DNA of 64,000 bases, taken from contig NZ_ABCF01000001.1 of NCBI RefSeq assembly GCF_000181495.1, positions 558,001-622,000 of the forward strand, given 5' to 3'. The position numbers and the translations under genes were made by a program. This document shows positions 35,234-44,192 of the stretch, piece after piece. The stretch's first letter is position 1. Every line of letters starts with the position of its first letter. The DNA is from Bacillus sp. SG-1. GTDB taxonomy: Bacteria > Bacillota > Bacilli > Bacillales > Bacillaceae_B. A model generated the notes under the pieces. That model was given only the letters and a program-made list of their open reading frames with translations. It made no database searches and was not told where the DNA came from.

Positions 35234-35701
35234 ATGCAAATTAGAGAAGCCACAAAGAGCGATTATGAAGTGGTTCATCAACTTCAAAAACAAGTTCATG
35301 CAATGCATGTAAAAGAAAGACCAGACCATTATAAGATGACTGATACCACATTGGACCAAGAGTATTTCAATAACTTGATAGATGGGGAGAACACAAGGGT
35401 ACTCCTGTTAGAAGAAGATCAACCAATCGCTTACTCCATCATTACAATAAAATACCCAACCGAAAGACCTATCCTAATGCCTAGAAAAGTTGTCTATATG
35501 GACGATTTTGGTGTCGATAGTAAGTACAGAGGAAAAGGTATGGGGAAAGTATTCTTTGAAAAAATATTGGAGTTTGCAAAGAGTATAGAAGCAGACTCAT
35601 TGGAATTAAGCGTGTGGGAGTTTAACGAGGATGCTGTTAAGTTTTATGAATCAATGAATTTAAAGACAAAAATGAGACAGATGGAAATAAACTTAGACTA
35701 G
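35234..35701 (+). CDS. GNAT N-acetyltransferase
   Basis: A 155-aa protein. MQIREATKSDYEVVHQLQKQVHAMH is a typical first helix, and VDSKYRGKGMGKVFFEKILEFA is the acetyl-CoA-binding motif A, followed by WEFNEDAVKFYESMNL. ATG at 35234 follows GGTGGAGG. Substrate not identifiable. Confidence 0.85.
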   Translation: MQIREATKSDYEVVHQLQKQVHAMHVKERPDHYKMTDTTLDQEYFNNLIDGENTRVLLLEEDQPIAYSIITIKYPTERPILMPRKVVYMDDFGVDSKYRGKGMGKVFFEKILEFAKSIEADSLELSVWEFNEDAVKFYESMNLKTKMRQMEINLD

Positions 35702-35804
35702 CAGCGATTAGGACATTTTTGCTAAATAAAATGAAACCTTCCTGCTGGGTTTTCGTATAGTTTATTAAGGCATCTAGTGAAATTGCTAATTTAAGGGAGG
35801 CTCT

Positions 35805-35960
35805 ATGAAAACAATACTTGAAGGAATACAGAACATTTTTTTAGATTTATTTGCAATGGGGAAAGGGTTTATCTATGGTTTTTTTATTGTTGCACTGTTT
35901 TTTCTAATCGGTGGAGCTATTTTGTACGGTTTTTTATACATACCTAATCTAATCTTTTGA
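35805..35960 (+). CDS. Tiny membrane protein
   Basis: A 51-aa protein with one long hydrophobic segment (FIYGFFIVALFFLIGGAILY). SD AAGGGAGG with good spacing. Function unknown. Confidence 0.55.
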   Translation: MKTILEGIQNIFLDLFAMGKGFIYGFFIVALFFLIGGAILYGFLYIPNLIF

Positions 35961-36051
35961 TTTTATTGGGATAATCAAGAAGACCTTTATTCTGAGATAA
36001 TCGGTAAAGGAAGAACACCTACAAGCAAGCCATTACAACAGGAGGGATAAT

Positions 36052-36336
36052 TTGAAGAAAGAAGCACCACCAGAGAAGTCAAAATGGCTTGTTTTCAAAA
36101 ACATCACTTTAGCTGTCATCCTCTTAATTTCTATAAGATATTTATTTGATGACAACCCTTTCAATGATCACATTGGTGGGTTTTTGATGTTAGTTTTTTG
36201 GATTGTTAAAGGTCTGTTTGATTTTATTGATCAGAAAAGAAATGATGATAAGAAATCAATGATTGGGAGCCTCATTTTTGTCATCATTGGTGTTTGTTTA
36301 CTACTTTGGCAAAGTATTAAATTTATCTCTGTCTAG
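36052..36336 (+). CDS. Small membrane protein
   Basis: A 94-aa protein with three TM segments and a Lys/Asp-rich loop (DQKRNDDKKS). TTG start behind CAGGAGGG. Unknown. Confidence 0.6.
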   Translation: MKKEAPPEKSKWLVFKNITLAVILLISIRYLFDDNPFNDHIGGFLMLVFWIVKGLFDFIDQKRNDDKKSMIGSLIFVIIGVCLLLWQSIKFISV

Positions 36337-36404
36337 CGCAATAACTAGAGATCAGCGGTGATATCAAGTTAATTCAAAGAGGAGATATGACCAACGGAGG
36401 TTAT

Positions 36405-36542
36405 ATGAATTTTTTTTAAAACAAACATCTAAGAAGTGGAATATTGCTTTTGAACTTTGTACTAATTGTTGTCTTAATACTGACGCTGGCTGACGGTTAT
36501 TTCACTAGCAAAGAGTTAAATAACTTAACTGCGAGATTATGA
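36405..36542 (+). pseudogene. Tiny membrane protein with stop at codon 5
   Basis: ATG at 36405 behind GGAGGT opens MNFF then TAA at 36417. The same frame continues as NKHLRSGILLLNFVLIVVLILTLADGYF to 36542. The stop lies in a T8 run (36411-36418), so either a point change or a homopolymer slip is possible. Of low confidence because the protein is so small. Confidence 0.4.
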
Positions 36543-36642
36543 TATCGGAGGAACAGTTAAGATGGATATAGAGGACATATCAAAGGGCAAATATTCTTTC
36601 AAGTGTGTTAAGAATTGACCTCTAAGTTTCTATAAGTATCCA

Positions 36643-36673
36643 GGCCCTTATTCATATTGTGTAAGGGTCTTTT
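36643..36673 (+). terminator. Intrinsic terminator before repeat copy C
   Basis: GGCCCTTA pairs with TAAGGGTC and is followed by TTTT. The repeat copy starts 5 bp later, as at copy B. Confidence 0.7.
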
Positions 36674-36677
36674 GTAT

Positions 36678-36850
36678 AAGGCTCTTTTCGTAAACTTTGT
36701 TGTACTTAATTAACTAAAAATAGCTGATAAACAAGAAGAAAAGAGCTAATTCACCTTATTCAGAGAAAAAAGCCCTTGTCTCCAAGGGAAAAATCCGGCT
36801 TTTTGGATTTTTCCGAGAGCAACAATAAATACGAAAACAGCGTTTTATAA
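36678..36850 (+). repeat. Dispersed structured repeat, copy C
   Basis: The cleanest copy in the window: AAGGCTCTTTTCG, TTTGTTG, a middle AAGAAAAGAGCTAATTCACC, GGGAAAAATCC / GGATTTTTCC hairpin, GAGAGCAACAA and ACGAAAACAGCG. It is about 20 bp shorter in the 5' half than copies A and B. Confidence 0.85.
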
Positions 36851-36993
36851 ACAGGTAAGGAAACGATTTGAAACCTTAGTGAGTGGGTTTCCGTCTAATT
36901 AATAAGTTTAAGTTTCAAGAGGAGAAGTTTTGAAAAGATTGGGTTTGAGGACAGTGTATAAACCTTAATAATGAACTGAGAGAAGGCGATTCA

Positions 36994-37236
36994 ATGTTTG
37001 CAAACAATAAAAAATATTGGTTCGTTAGTCTGGTCTTAGTCTGCGTAGGAACTGCAATACCGCCTCTTGGTATGAGAGTAGATGAATATTCTCCATCTTA
37101 TTTTCATTTTGGCTTTCCAGCAGATTGGTTTCATTTTTATGGTGGATCTAAAGTTGATTTCGAAATTCTTGGCTTTCTATTTAACTTGGTATTTTTTTAT
37201 GTGATTATTCGTCTTGTGTCCAAGATATTTAAGTAG
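36994..37236 (+). CDS. Small membrane protein
   Basis: An 80-aa protein with two TM segments. GAGAGAAGGCG SD at moderate spacing. Unknown. Confidence 0.6.
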   Translation: MFANNKKYWFVSLVLVCVGTAIPPLGMRVDEYSPSYFHFGFPADWFHFYGGSKVDFEILGFLFNLVFFYVIIRLVSKIFK

Positions 37237-37292
37237 AAGGATATTACCTTATTATCTGCCAGTGCCGAATTATGGCTTAAGGAGGGCTAAAT

Positions 37293-37535
37293 TTGTGGTG
37301 GATGCAAAATTTTTTTAAATATTCATGGAAGGTAAACTTACTTTTTCTACCTGGTTGGTTTTTTCTGTACTCAGCCTTTCATTTAGGATTCTCCAATTGG
37401 TTCGACGGAATTATTAATAAAAATGATCTGTATTTATTAGGTTATGTCATTGGTATGTTTATATTTTTTTTGCTGACAAGAAGACAAGCAATAAAAGAAT
37501 TCAATAAACAGTACAGTCCCCCTGAAAAAGAATGA
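37293..37535 (+). CDS. Small membrane protein, two helices
   Basis: An 80-aa protein. TTG at 37293 (or ATG at 37302) behind AAGGAGGG. Aromatic-rich (WWMQNFFKYSW). Adjacent similar small genes may be one operon, but they show no sequence relationship that I can see. Confidence 0.55.
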   Translation: MWWMQNFFKYSWKVNLLFLPGWFFLYSAFHLGFSNWFDGIINKNDLYLLGYVIGMFIFFLLTRRQAIKEFNKQYSPPEKE

Positions 37536-37651
37536 ATACAGTTGAACAATTTATTTCTTTCCCAGTAAGAAATGCAAAAATCTAAAGGAATATTCTGAAA
37601 CACTTAAGGTCAGGTTTTCGTCTAAAAAAGTATCAGATAAAGGGGGGAGGA

Positions 37652-37900
37652 ATGAAAAAAGGGTGGATTTCAACTATTGGCGGGATAACCTTAGGCTTAG
37701 TCATCTCCTTCTTTACACTTGAGTATAATGGTTGGAAATTTATCCGTCATGATAGGGATGGGGAGGTTTATCAAGTTACCAATGAGATTGACGTAAACCT
37801 AATAACAAATTCATTTTTTATTATTGTCGCTTCTGGAGTTGCTATTTATATAGCATTGAGGCTTGTAGAGAAATTTTCGGGCAAGAATCATCAGGCATAA
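37652..37900 (+). CDS. Small membrane protein
   Basis: An 82-aa protein with two TM segments. SD AAAGGGGGGAGG. Unknown. Confidence 0.6.
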   Translation: MKKGWISTIGGITLGLVISFFTLEYNGWKFIRHDRDGEVYQVTNEIDVNLITNSFFIIVASGVAIYIALRLVEKFSGKNHQA

Positions 37901-37923
37901 CGTATTAAGGGAGTCGCATTTAT

Positions 37924-38304
37924 ATGCTAAGAATAAAAACAATATCCATTCCCCTCATATTAACTCTAATTCTGATCGGATGCCAAGATAGCAACCTAAA
38001 TTTAAACAATGATGTAACAGTTATTCACGTATATAAGTGGGATACTGAAGAGCTGATTGCTACTATTGATGATGAAGAGATTATAGAAGATCTTGTAAAA
38101 GAGTTAGACAACGCAAGCACACATTCTACTGAGACTATTGATTGGCAATTACCAGATTATAAACTGCTTTTAAAACAAGATAGTGAGGTTTTGTATGAGA
38201 TTGGTTATTGTAAAGATATACAGAACTTTGGTAATGGAGCAGTGGGACGATATTGGGAATTCGATAAACTTTATGAAGTAAGTACAAAATTGCCTATTGA
38301 ATAA
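37924..38304 (+). CDS. Lipoprotein, unknown
   Basis: A 126-aa protein with lipobox LILIGC and then a soluble domain. It may be co-transcribed with the gene before it (24-bp gap, AAGGGAG SD). No family recognised. Confidence 0.65.
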   Translation: MLRIKTISIPLILTLILIGCQDSNLNLNNDVTVIHVYKWDTEELIATIDDEEIIEDLVKELDNASTHSTETIDWQLPDYKLLLKQDSEVLYEIGYCKDIQNFGNGAVGRYWEFDKLYEVSTKLPIE

Positions 38305-38415
38305 TTTTTTTGTTTTCACCTGCCAAATTAACAATAGGTAGATCAAGCAAAATTACTTCTGCTTCTTGTGCTAGGTTTGTTAGATACATAACCATGATGA
38401 ACGGGGGAGTTTATT

Positions 38416-38811
38416 TTGCAGGAGATCACTGGAAACGATCTTAATCCTAATTTTCATGACATGAAGAAATTGGATCTTATAGTTCTTCAAGCAGAATTAG
38501 ATGAATTACAACAAGAGAGCACCCATAAAAGGAAAATAAAAATTGCCACATCAAATTCCTTTATTATCGCTGAAAGGATTAATACGGAGGAACCTGACAT
38601 TTATAAAGTTCCTTTATTAGATAAAGCGATTTTAAAGTCTGAAGATACCACATTAAAAACGATGCAAGAAGGAAGCGTTGTGAATTTGCATGCTATGATT
38701 GTGTTGAACAATGTTAAAATAATGCCTTTCTCAAACCCTGATGTCGAGATGGAATGTGAAAGTTTTGCCATTTATACGGATCATATTATGGGGATAACAT
38801 TGACGGATTGA
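38416..38811 (+). CDS. Soluble protein of unknown function
   Basis: A 131-aa protein, mostly beta, with a coiled-coil-like stretch (LQAELDELQQESTHKRK) near the front. TTG start with GGGGGAG SD. Unknown. Confidence 0.55.
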   Translation: MQEITGNDLNPNFHDMKKLDLIVLQAELDELQQESTHKRKIKIATSNSFIIAERINTEEPDIYKVPLLDKAILKSEDTTLKTMQEGSVVNLHAMIVLNNVKIMPFSNPDVEMECESFAIYTDHIMGITLTD

Positions 38812-38854
38812 GGATGCCAGGCAGTAGGTCATTAGTTGAAATGCGATATTAAAG

Positions 38855-38889
38855 AAAACGGTCAGAAGCACTAGCCGCTGACCGTTTTT
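38855..38889 (-). terminator. Terminator near the 38950 paralog
   Basis: AAAACGGTCAG pairs with CTGACCGTTTTT. The stem matches that at 14761-14790 near the related gene. Confidence 0.8.
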
Positions 38890-38949
38890 GCAATTATCTT
38901 ACTGCTTTTTTACTGATAATTGCAGCTTAAAAATTACATACATTAAAGA

Positions 38950-39249
38950 TCACAATTCACTCTCAGATTCCTGCTCCAGACGCTCCATCTCTGCATGAGT
39001 CATCGGGAATCCGTTGGCCTGCCATTCGGAACGATAGGTTGAATCCAATTTCGTCAGGCCGATTTCTTCCTCCTCGTAAGCTGCATTGGGGCTTTCTTCA
39101 TGGTCGGCCCTCAGATCGTGTTTTGTATCTATGTCCTCATCTACAGGAAAGTTCGCTTTTTTTCGCTTTTTGTAGATAGCTGAGGCTAAAGCGGCACTGC
39201 CTGCTGATACAAGTGAACCCATTAGTACATTTCTAGTGGTTCTTTTCAT
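38950..39249 (-). CDS. Small membrane-anchored protein, paralog of 14807-15106
   Basis: A 99-aa protein of the same length as its paralog. TTRNVLMGSLVSAGSAALASAIYKKRKK, VDEDID and a C-terminal YRSEWQANGFPMTHAEME are shared. ATG at 39249, SD GGAGGGATTC. The two genes sit 24 kb apart and on the same strand. Confidence 0.75.
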   Translation of the reverse strand: MKRTTRNVLMGSLVSAGSAALASAIYKKRKKANFPVDEDIDTKHDLRADHEESPNAAYEEEEIGLTKLDSTYRSEWQANGFPMTHAEMERLEQESESEL

Positions 39250-39425
39250 CAGAATCCCTCCATATTTCCGATTGCTCTTAGGTTCCATTTTTACACTTTT
39301 GAAGTGAATTTATGTGTGATAAAATTTTCCTGAAAGAAAAATGTGTGACTGTCCATCCTAATAGTCATAGCATTCCATAGACATCTGTGGTACCATTTAC
39401 CTTTAAAGGAAAAGGACGTGACCAA

Positions 39426-39800
39426 ATGATTAACATTGAAATTCCAAAAGTGGATGTATCCATTACAGAACGCACACAATCTCCAGATAGCAATGAACCG
39501 GTGATCAAATCCGTTGAAGGCTTTATCGACCTTCACCAAATTCCGAGAGACAAAGGCGGCATGATTTTGTTTTACAACATCAATGACGACCTGTTGTTTG
39601 TCGGAAAAGCAAGGAAATTAAGACAGCGTGTGAAAAAACATCTTGAGGACAACGTTTCTCCATTGAAACCTTATCGTGAAGAAGTATATCGCATCGATGT
39701 CATGTATGTAGAAGATCCGATGGAACGTGAGATTTATGAAACGTATCTCATCAATACGCTGCAGGCTAAGTACAATGTCGATAAAGTGTTTTATAAATAA
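39426..39800 (+). CDS. GIY-YIG-type nuclease-domain protein
   Basis: A 124-aa protein. The UvrC-like catalytic-region order is visible: ILFYNINDDLLFVGKARKLRQRVKKHL followed by YVEDPMEREIYETYLI. The usual GIY and YIG words are replaced by LFYN and LFVG, so nuclease activity is uncertain. ATG at 39426 follows AAAGGACG. A strong terminator follows. Confidence 0.75.
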   Translation: MINIEIPKVDVSITERTQSPDSNEPVIKSVEGFIDLHQIPRDKGGMILFYNINDDLLFVGKARKLRQRVKKHLEDNVSPLKPYREEVYRIDVMYVEDPMEREIYETYLINTLQAKYNVDKVFYK

Positions 39801-39814
39801 GTTTTGCAAAAAAT

Positions 39815-39847
39815 CAGCTGGATCCTAATCAGGAATCCAGCTGTTTT
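39815..39847 (+). terminator. Strong terminator
   Basis: CAGCTGGATCC pairs with GGAATCCAGCTG and is followed by TTTTT. Confidence 0.85.
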
Positions 39848-40017
39848 TGTTATGTAAGCTTGGCCACCATCCAGCGGAAAGCGGTCGTTCTATGATTAAT
39901 TGAGCAGCAACGTCTACAATTTTTTCTTAAGTGACGGTTATGTGATAATAACAAAAGCGTTTATGACATGTTTCTGGTAGTATCAGGGTACTAACAATGT
40001 TGGGAGAGCTGCCCATA

Positions 40018-40556
40018 TGAAAAACAGAAAAAGAAAAAATGCTCGCCGGTGAAATGTATGACCCCGTTGATCCTGTTTTGATGAAAGAGCGTGAGGAAGC
40101 GAGAAGACGGTGAGAAGCGTACAGCTATGTTGAAGGAACTGCTTGGCTCTACTGGTGAAGCCGTGTATATGGAGCCGAATATCCGGTTCGACTATGGATA
40201 TAATACCCATGTTGGAGAAAACTTTTTTGCCAGCTTTGACTGCACCATCCTTGATGTATGTGAAGTAAGGTTTGGTGATAACTGCATGTTCGCACCGGGC
40301 GTACATATCTATATTGCGACACATCTACTGGACCGGACTGAACGGAATTCCGGCAGAGAGTATGCCAAACCACTCAGCTTTGAGATAACGTTTGGATTGG
40401 CGGCAGTGCAGTCATCAATCCCGGTGTAACGGTCGGTAATAATGTGGTCATTGCTTCTGGGGCGATAGTGACGAAAATGTACCGGATAATGTCGTCGTTG
40501 CTGGCAATCCGGCGAAAATCATCAAGCACATGGATATCGATGTATCTAAAAGCTAA
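40018..40556 (+). pseudogene. maa: Decayed maltose/galactoside O-acetyltransferase
   Basis: Related to Maa-type hexapeptide acetyltransferases. Recognisable pieces lie in three frames: KEKMLAGEMYDP (with one extra A near 40021), then a deletion of about 30 bp near 40108, GEKRTAMLKELLG, GEAVYMEPNIRFDYGYNTHVGENFF, a shift near 40385 before [13 protein letters not shown], and a missing base near 40476 before [16 protein letters not shown]. With four lesions it is a real pseudogene, not a sequencing accident at one site. Confidence 0.85.
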
Positions 40557-40638
40557 TAAAACAGACAGTGATGAGCTTAATTTATTGACATGAAAAACTG
40601 TAAATAATACCATTACAGTATCAATTTAATAAATGAAG

Positions 40639-40667
40639 AAGCTTAGACAATGTTTTAAGCTTTTTTT
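40639..40667 (+). terminator. Terminator after the maa remnant
   Basis: AAGCTTA pairs with TAAGCTT, followed by TTTTT. Confidence 0.7.
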
Positions 40668-40790
40668 AAAAGATAACTGTAACTTATGATTTTACATTTA
40701 AGAAAAGATTGAGAGTGAGTCACTCTGCTATATTGAAACCATTAATGCCCTAAGAGTGACGTATTTCCCTAATAGAAAGGACTAGTTGAA

Positions 40791-41795
40791 ATGGCAAATA
40801 TAAATATACCTGTTTCCGTATTGAACCTGGCGCCGATCCGCGAAGGTCAGAACTCAAAGGATGCCATCGATTCTATGATCGATTTGGCACAGGCAGCAGA
40901 GGAAATGGGCTACACCCGATATTGGATCGCTGAACATCATAACACTGCCACACTTGTGAGCTCAGCGACTTCTCTTTTAATCAAACATACATTGGAACAC
41001 ACCCAGAAAATCCGTGTTGGATCCGGTGGTGTCATGCTGCCAAACCATTCGCCATTAGTAGTGGCGGAACAATTTGGCACAATGGCAACCATATACCCTG
41101 ACAGAGTGGATTTAGGGCTCGGCCGTGCGCCGGGAACAGATATGATGACAGCCAGCGCACTGCGAAGGTCATCCACACAGGAAAATGTTTACACATTTCC
41201 AGATGATGTTCAGCAGCTGCTGACCTATTTCGGCCAACCGGAAGAGCAAGGGTATGTAAAAGCGTATCCAGGAGTGGGGACCGATGTACCGATCTATATC
41301 CTTGGGTCGTCCACCGACTCTGCCTACCTTGCGGCGAAACTTGGCTTACCGTATGCTTTTGCCTCACACTTTGCTCCAAGGCACATGGAAGAAGCATTAT
41401 CCATCTACCGCAGCCGGTTCCAGCCATCGAAGTACCTGGATAAACCACATGCCATCGTCTGCCTGAACGTCATTGCAACAGAGACAGATGAAGATGCAAA
41501 AAGGCAGTCAACGACCATGCAGCAATTCTTCCTCAACGTAGTCCGGGGCACCCAGAAACCAATGAGCCCGCCGGTAGACGACATGGATGAAATATGGACT
41601 CCCTCTGAAAAACAAGTGGCCGATTCCATGACAAGCGTGACCTTAATGGGAAGCAAGCAAACGGTCAAAGAGCAATTGACCCGTTTTCAAGAGAAATACA
41701 ATGCAGATGAAATCATGGCCGTTTCCTATATCTATGATAAAGACAAGCAGAAACGCTCTTATGAAATCTTTAAAGAAGTCGTGGATGGGAAGTGA
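40791..41795 (+). CDS. LLM-class flavin-dependent oxidoreductase
   Basis: A 334-aa protein of the bacterial luciferase-like monooxygenase fold. [35 protein letters not shown] and [11 protein letters not shown] are typical. Close in outline to YceB-type enzymes. It uses reduced flavin. Substrate unknown. SD GAAAGGACTAG. It stands alone and ends with a terminator at 41836-41871. Confidence 0.88.
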   Translation: MANINIPVSVLNLAPIREGQNSKDAIDSMIDLAQAAEEMGYTRYWIAEHHNTATLVSSATSLLIKHTLEHTQKIRVGSGGVMLPNHSPLVVAEQFGTMATIYPDRVDLGLGRAPGTDMMTASALRRSSTQENVYTFPDDVQQLLTYFGQPEEQGYVKAYPGVGTDVPIYILGSSTDSAYLAAKLGLPYAFASHFAPRHMEEALSIYRSRFQPSKYLDKPHAIVCLNVIATETDEDAKRQSTTMQQFFLNVVRGTQKPMSPPVDDMDEIWTPSEKQVADSMTSVTLMGSKQTVKEQLTRFQEKYNADEIMAVSYIYDKDKQKRSYEIFKEVVDGK

Positions 41796-41835
41796 CTTTA
41801 TTCTCAAGTAAAACATTAAATAATACAACGAGTGG

Positions 41836-41871
41836 AGTGTCAGGATTCAACTAATTCTGGCACTTCTTTTT
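41836..41871 (+). terminator. Intrinsic terminator
   Basis: AGTGTCAGGATT pairs with AATTCTGGCACT and is followed by TCTTTTT. Confidence 0.75.
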
Positions 41872-42054
41872 ATTTGGGCTGTTTACTGGTAACTCACTTT
41901 GGTCCTACCCCCCTCCAAATAACCCTTTTACCTATATTGAAATGAAACTATAAATTCTATATAATTGTTGCTCCATATATAGAAATTTGAAATAATTGGT
42001 AACGAAGTAAAACTTTTTAATTAATTGAATTTAAGAGAGAAGGGGAAAATAAAA

Positions 42055-42606
42055 GTGAGCAAACGTTCAATTATTAGATATGTAGTTTTTTTAATTTTTG
42101 CTCTTGCCATAATCGGGATATGGGGTTATAGAGAACAGCAGCAATCGTATAAGGAACCGTCTCAAGCCATTCAAGCGAGTGAGGAAGGACTCTTGTTGAT
42201 TCCTGCGTATAAAAGGGATGATAAGTCTTTGTACTTCTTTATTAAAGATAGAAATAACCTGGGGTCAACATATGCTCACAAAGGCATGTTCGGATGGAAA
42301 AGCGATTTTTTCACCTGGGGTTCAATGGATCCGAATAGAAACTATGAGCAACTTTGGGGATTCCAAGTGCATGGTGAAAACTTGGTTTATGGTCTGATTA
42401 GACTTGGTACTGAACAGACAGTCATGGTAGATAATCAAGAAGCGCAATTATTGAATCTGGCAATGTTACCCCCTTCAGTAGTAGAGGATTATCAATTAGA
42501 AGGACTGTTTCTTTGGTATTTTGAAAAAGAAGATCAGTCAGAATATAAACAGGTAAAGTTGCTGCAAAGGGATACTCAGGAAATTATTCAAACTATAGAT
42601 TTATAG
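42055..42606 (+). CDS. Signal-anchored extracytoplasmic protein
   Basis: A 183-aa protein: one TM (YVVFLIFALAIIGIWGY) and an outer domain. GTG at 42055 follows GAAGGGG. No family recognised. Confidence 0.65.
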   Translation: MSKRSIIRYVVFLIFALAIIGIWGYREQQQSYKEPSQAIQASEEGLLLIPAYKRDDKSLYFFIKDRNNLGSTYAHKGMFGWKSDFFTWGSMDPNRNYEQLWGFQVHGENLVYGLIRLGTEQTVMVDNQEAQLLNLAMLPPSVVEDYQLEGLFLWYFEKEDQSEYKQVKLLQRDTQEIIQTIDL

Positions 42607-42801
42607 ATACTTCAAGGAGTATGGAATGTAAGATCTTCAATTAGATCAAGCAAGAATTGTTCAAACTAATCTGGGATAAAGCTGTTGTATTCTCCTTCTA
42701 TAATTTTAAGATCCACTAATTTATGAAAAATTTTGAAACTTCTATCCTGTTAGTCCGTATATGTACCAAGAAGACATTTTACCGGATAAGGAGGGATAAA
42801 A

Positions 42802-42909
42802 GTGGCGTTCATCTATATCAGCCTGGGCATCATCTCATCAGCCATCTTTCTATATTACTGGGGCAAGTCAGGATATGATTGGGGAACAACGGAAGAGGAT
42901 AGGGAATAG
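42802..42909 (+). CDS. Tiny membrane protein
   Basis: A 35-aa protein: one TM (IYISLGIISSAIFLYYW) and an acidic tail (TTEEDRE). GTG start behind AAGGAGGG. It ends 41 bp before the next membrane gene. Confidence 0.5.
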   Translation: MAFIYISLGIISSAIFLYYWGKSGYDWGTTEEDRE

Positions 42910-42950
42910 GGAATAGTGAATCTACATAAAAACCTGTGGGGGAGATGCAG

Positions 42951-43262
42951 ATGAAGAAGAATATCATAGGCACAGTGATTTCAGCAGCGGTATTCGGAGT
43001 ATTGGTTTGGGGAGCAAGTTTGATCTTTTCATTTTCCTTTTTGGACTGGGGCTTCTTTATTGGCCTGGCAATTTCAGTAGTACTGTTTTTCTTTAACAGC
43101 AGCGGCGGTATGTTATCTAAAAATGCCACCCTGGATGCGAGCACGGCCGGTTGGAAGATCCAGCAGGATAATGAACTGAAAGCCAATGTCGGCTTTGTCT
43201 TTTATGGAGCTGTTCTGTTTACAGTTATCAGTTTTATCATGATGATTGTTACTTATTATTAA
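42951..43262 (+). CDS. DUF5316-like small membrane protein
   Basis: A 103-aa protein with three TM segments and a loop containing FFNSSGGMLSKNATLDASTAG, as in DUF5316 proteins. ATG at 42951 follows GGGGGAG. The in-frame GTG at 42936 overlaps that SD. A terminator follows. Confidence 0.65.
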   Translation: MKKNIIGTVISAAVFGVLVWGASLIFSFSFLDWGFFIGLAISVVLFFFNSSGGMLSKNATLDASTAGWKIQQDNELKANVGFVFYGAVLFTVISFIMMIVTYY

Positions 43263-43286
43263 TAAAAATTAAACGTCATAATAAAG

Positions 43287-43316
43287 AAAGTCCTGTTGAT
43301 TGGTACAGGGCTTTTT
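43287..43316 (+). terminator. Intrinsic terminator
   Basis: AAAGTCCTGT pairs with ACAGGGCTTT, followed by TT. Confidence 0.8.
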
Positions 43317-43335
43317 AGTTTGTTATTCTTTCTGA

Positions 43336-43998
43336 AAAAATCTCTACATTAGTGGCCCGGAATCTCCTCAAAAGACGAAACTCATTGGGCCGTTTAGTTC
43401 TTAAATGGCCCAACGACTATTCAAAAATGGAATCTCAATGTGCCATATCCCTCTTAAATGGACCAGCACCTCATCAAAAACCGAATCTAATTGGCCCATT
43501 TAGCTCTTAAATGGTCCAACATCTTCTTGAAAATGGGATCTCAATGGCCCAATTAGCTCTTTATTGGGCCAACATCTCATCAAAACACGAATCTCATTGG
43601 GCCGTTTAGTTCTTAATTGGGCCAACATCTACTCAAAAACACAATTTCATTGGCCCATTTATCCCTTAAATGGCCCAACGACTATTCAAAAATGGAATCT
43701 CAATGGGCCATTTCCCTCTTAAATGGGCCAGCACCTCATCAAAACACGAATCTCATTGGCCCATTTAGCTCTTAAATGATCCAACATCTCCTTGAAAATG
43801 GGATCTCATTGGGCCGTTTATCCCTTAAATGGCCCAACATCTCATTAAAATTGGAATCTCACTGGCCCATTTAGATCTTTATTGGGCCAACATATACTAA
43901 AAATCGCAATTTCAGTGGCCCATTTATCTCTTAAATAGCCTAACATACCCTCAAAAACCAAACCTCACTGGCCCATTCCCCATACTCTCGGCCCAACA
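43336..43998. repeat. Intergenic array, exact 53-bp period, word TGGGCCA
   Basis: Twelve consecutive units start at 43379, 43432, 43485, 43538, 43591, 43644, 43697, 43750, 43803, 43856, 43909 and 43962: every step is exactly 53 bp although the sequences differ at many positions. Each unit is ATCTCATTGGGCC, about 11 bp, then a second GGCCCA word, then about 15 bp of A-rich linker. A degenerate partial unit precedes. 53 is not a multiple of three, so it is not coding. Units 1-5 and 6-10 form a second-order repeat of 265 bp. Confidence 0.92.
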
Positions 43999-44192
43999 CG
44001 GCACAAGCAATTTCACTAATTCCCCACAATAGTGCATAAACACTAGCAACCCAAGACCAACCCTCACTAAATCAGAACCAAATTCTCTTCAAAAGGATAT
44101 ATACCTTAATACAAGGTAATTCAATCACCAATGTAGAATGTTAATAAAGTACAGCAATAGATTACATACCAGAAAAAGAAAGGTTGATGAAA

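Noticed and set aside
43336-43998. CRISPR array
   Set aside because: Units show no constant repeat with unique spacers. Every part of the 53-bp unit is similarly conserved, each unit contains an internal palindrome pair, and no cas genes are nearby.
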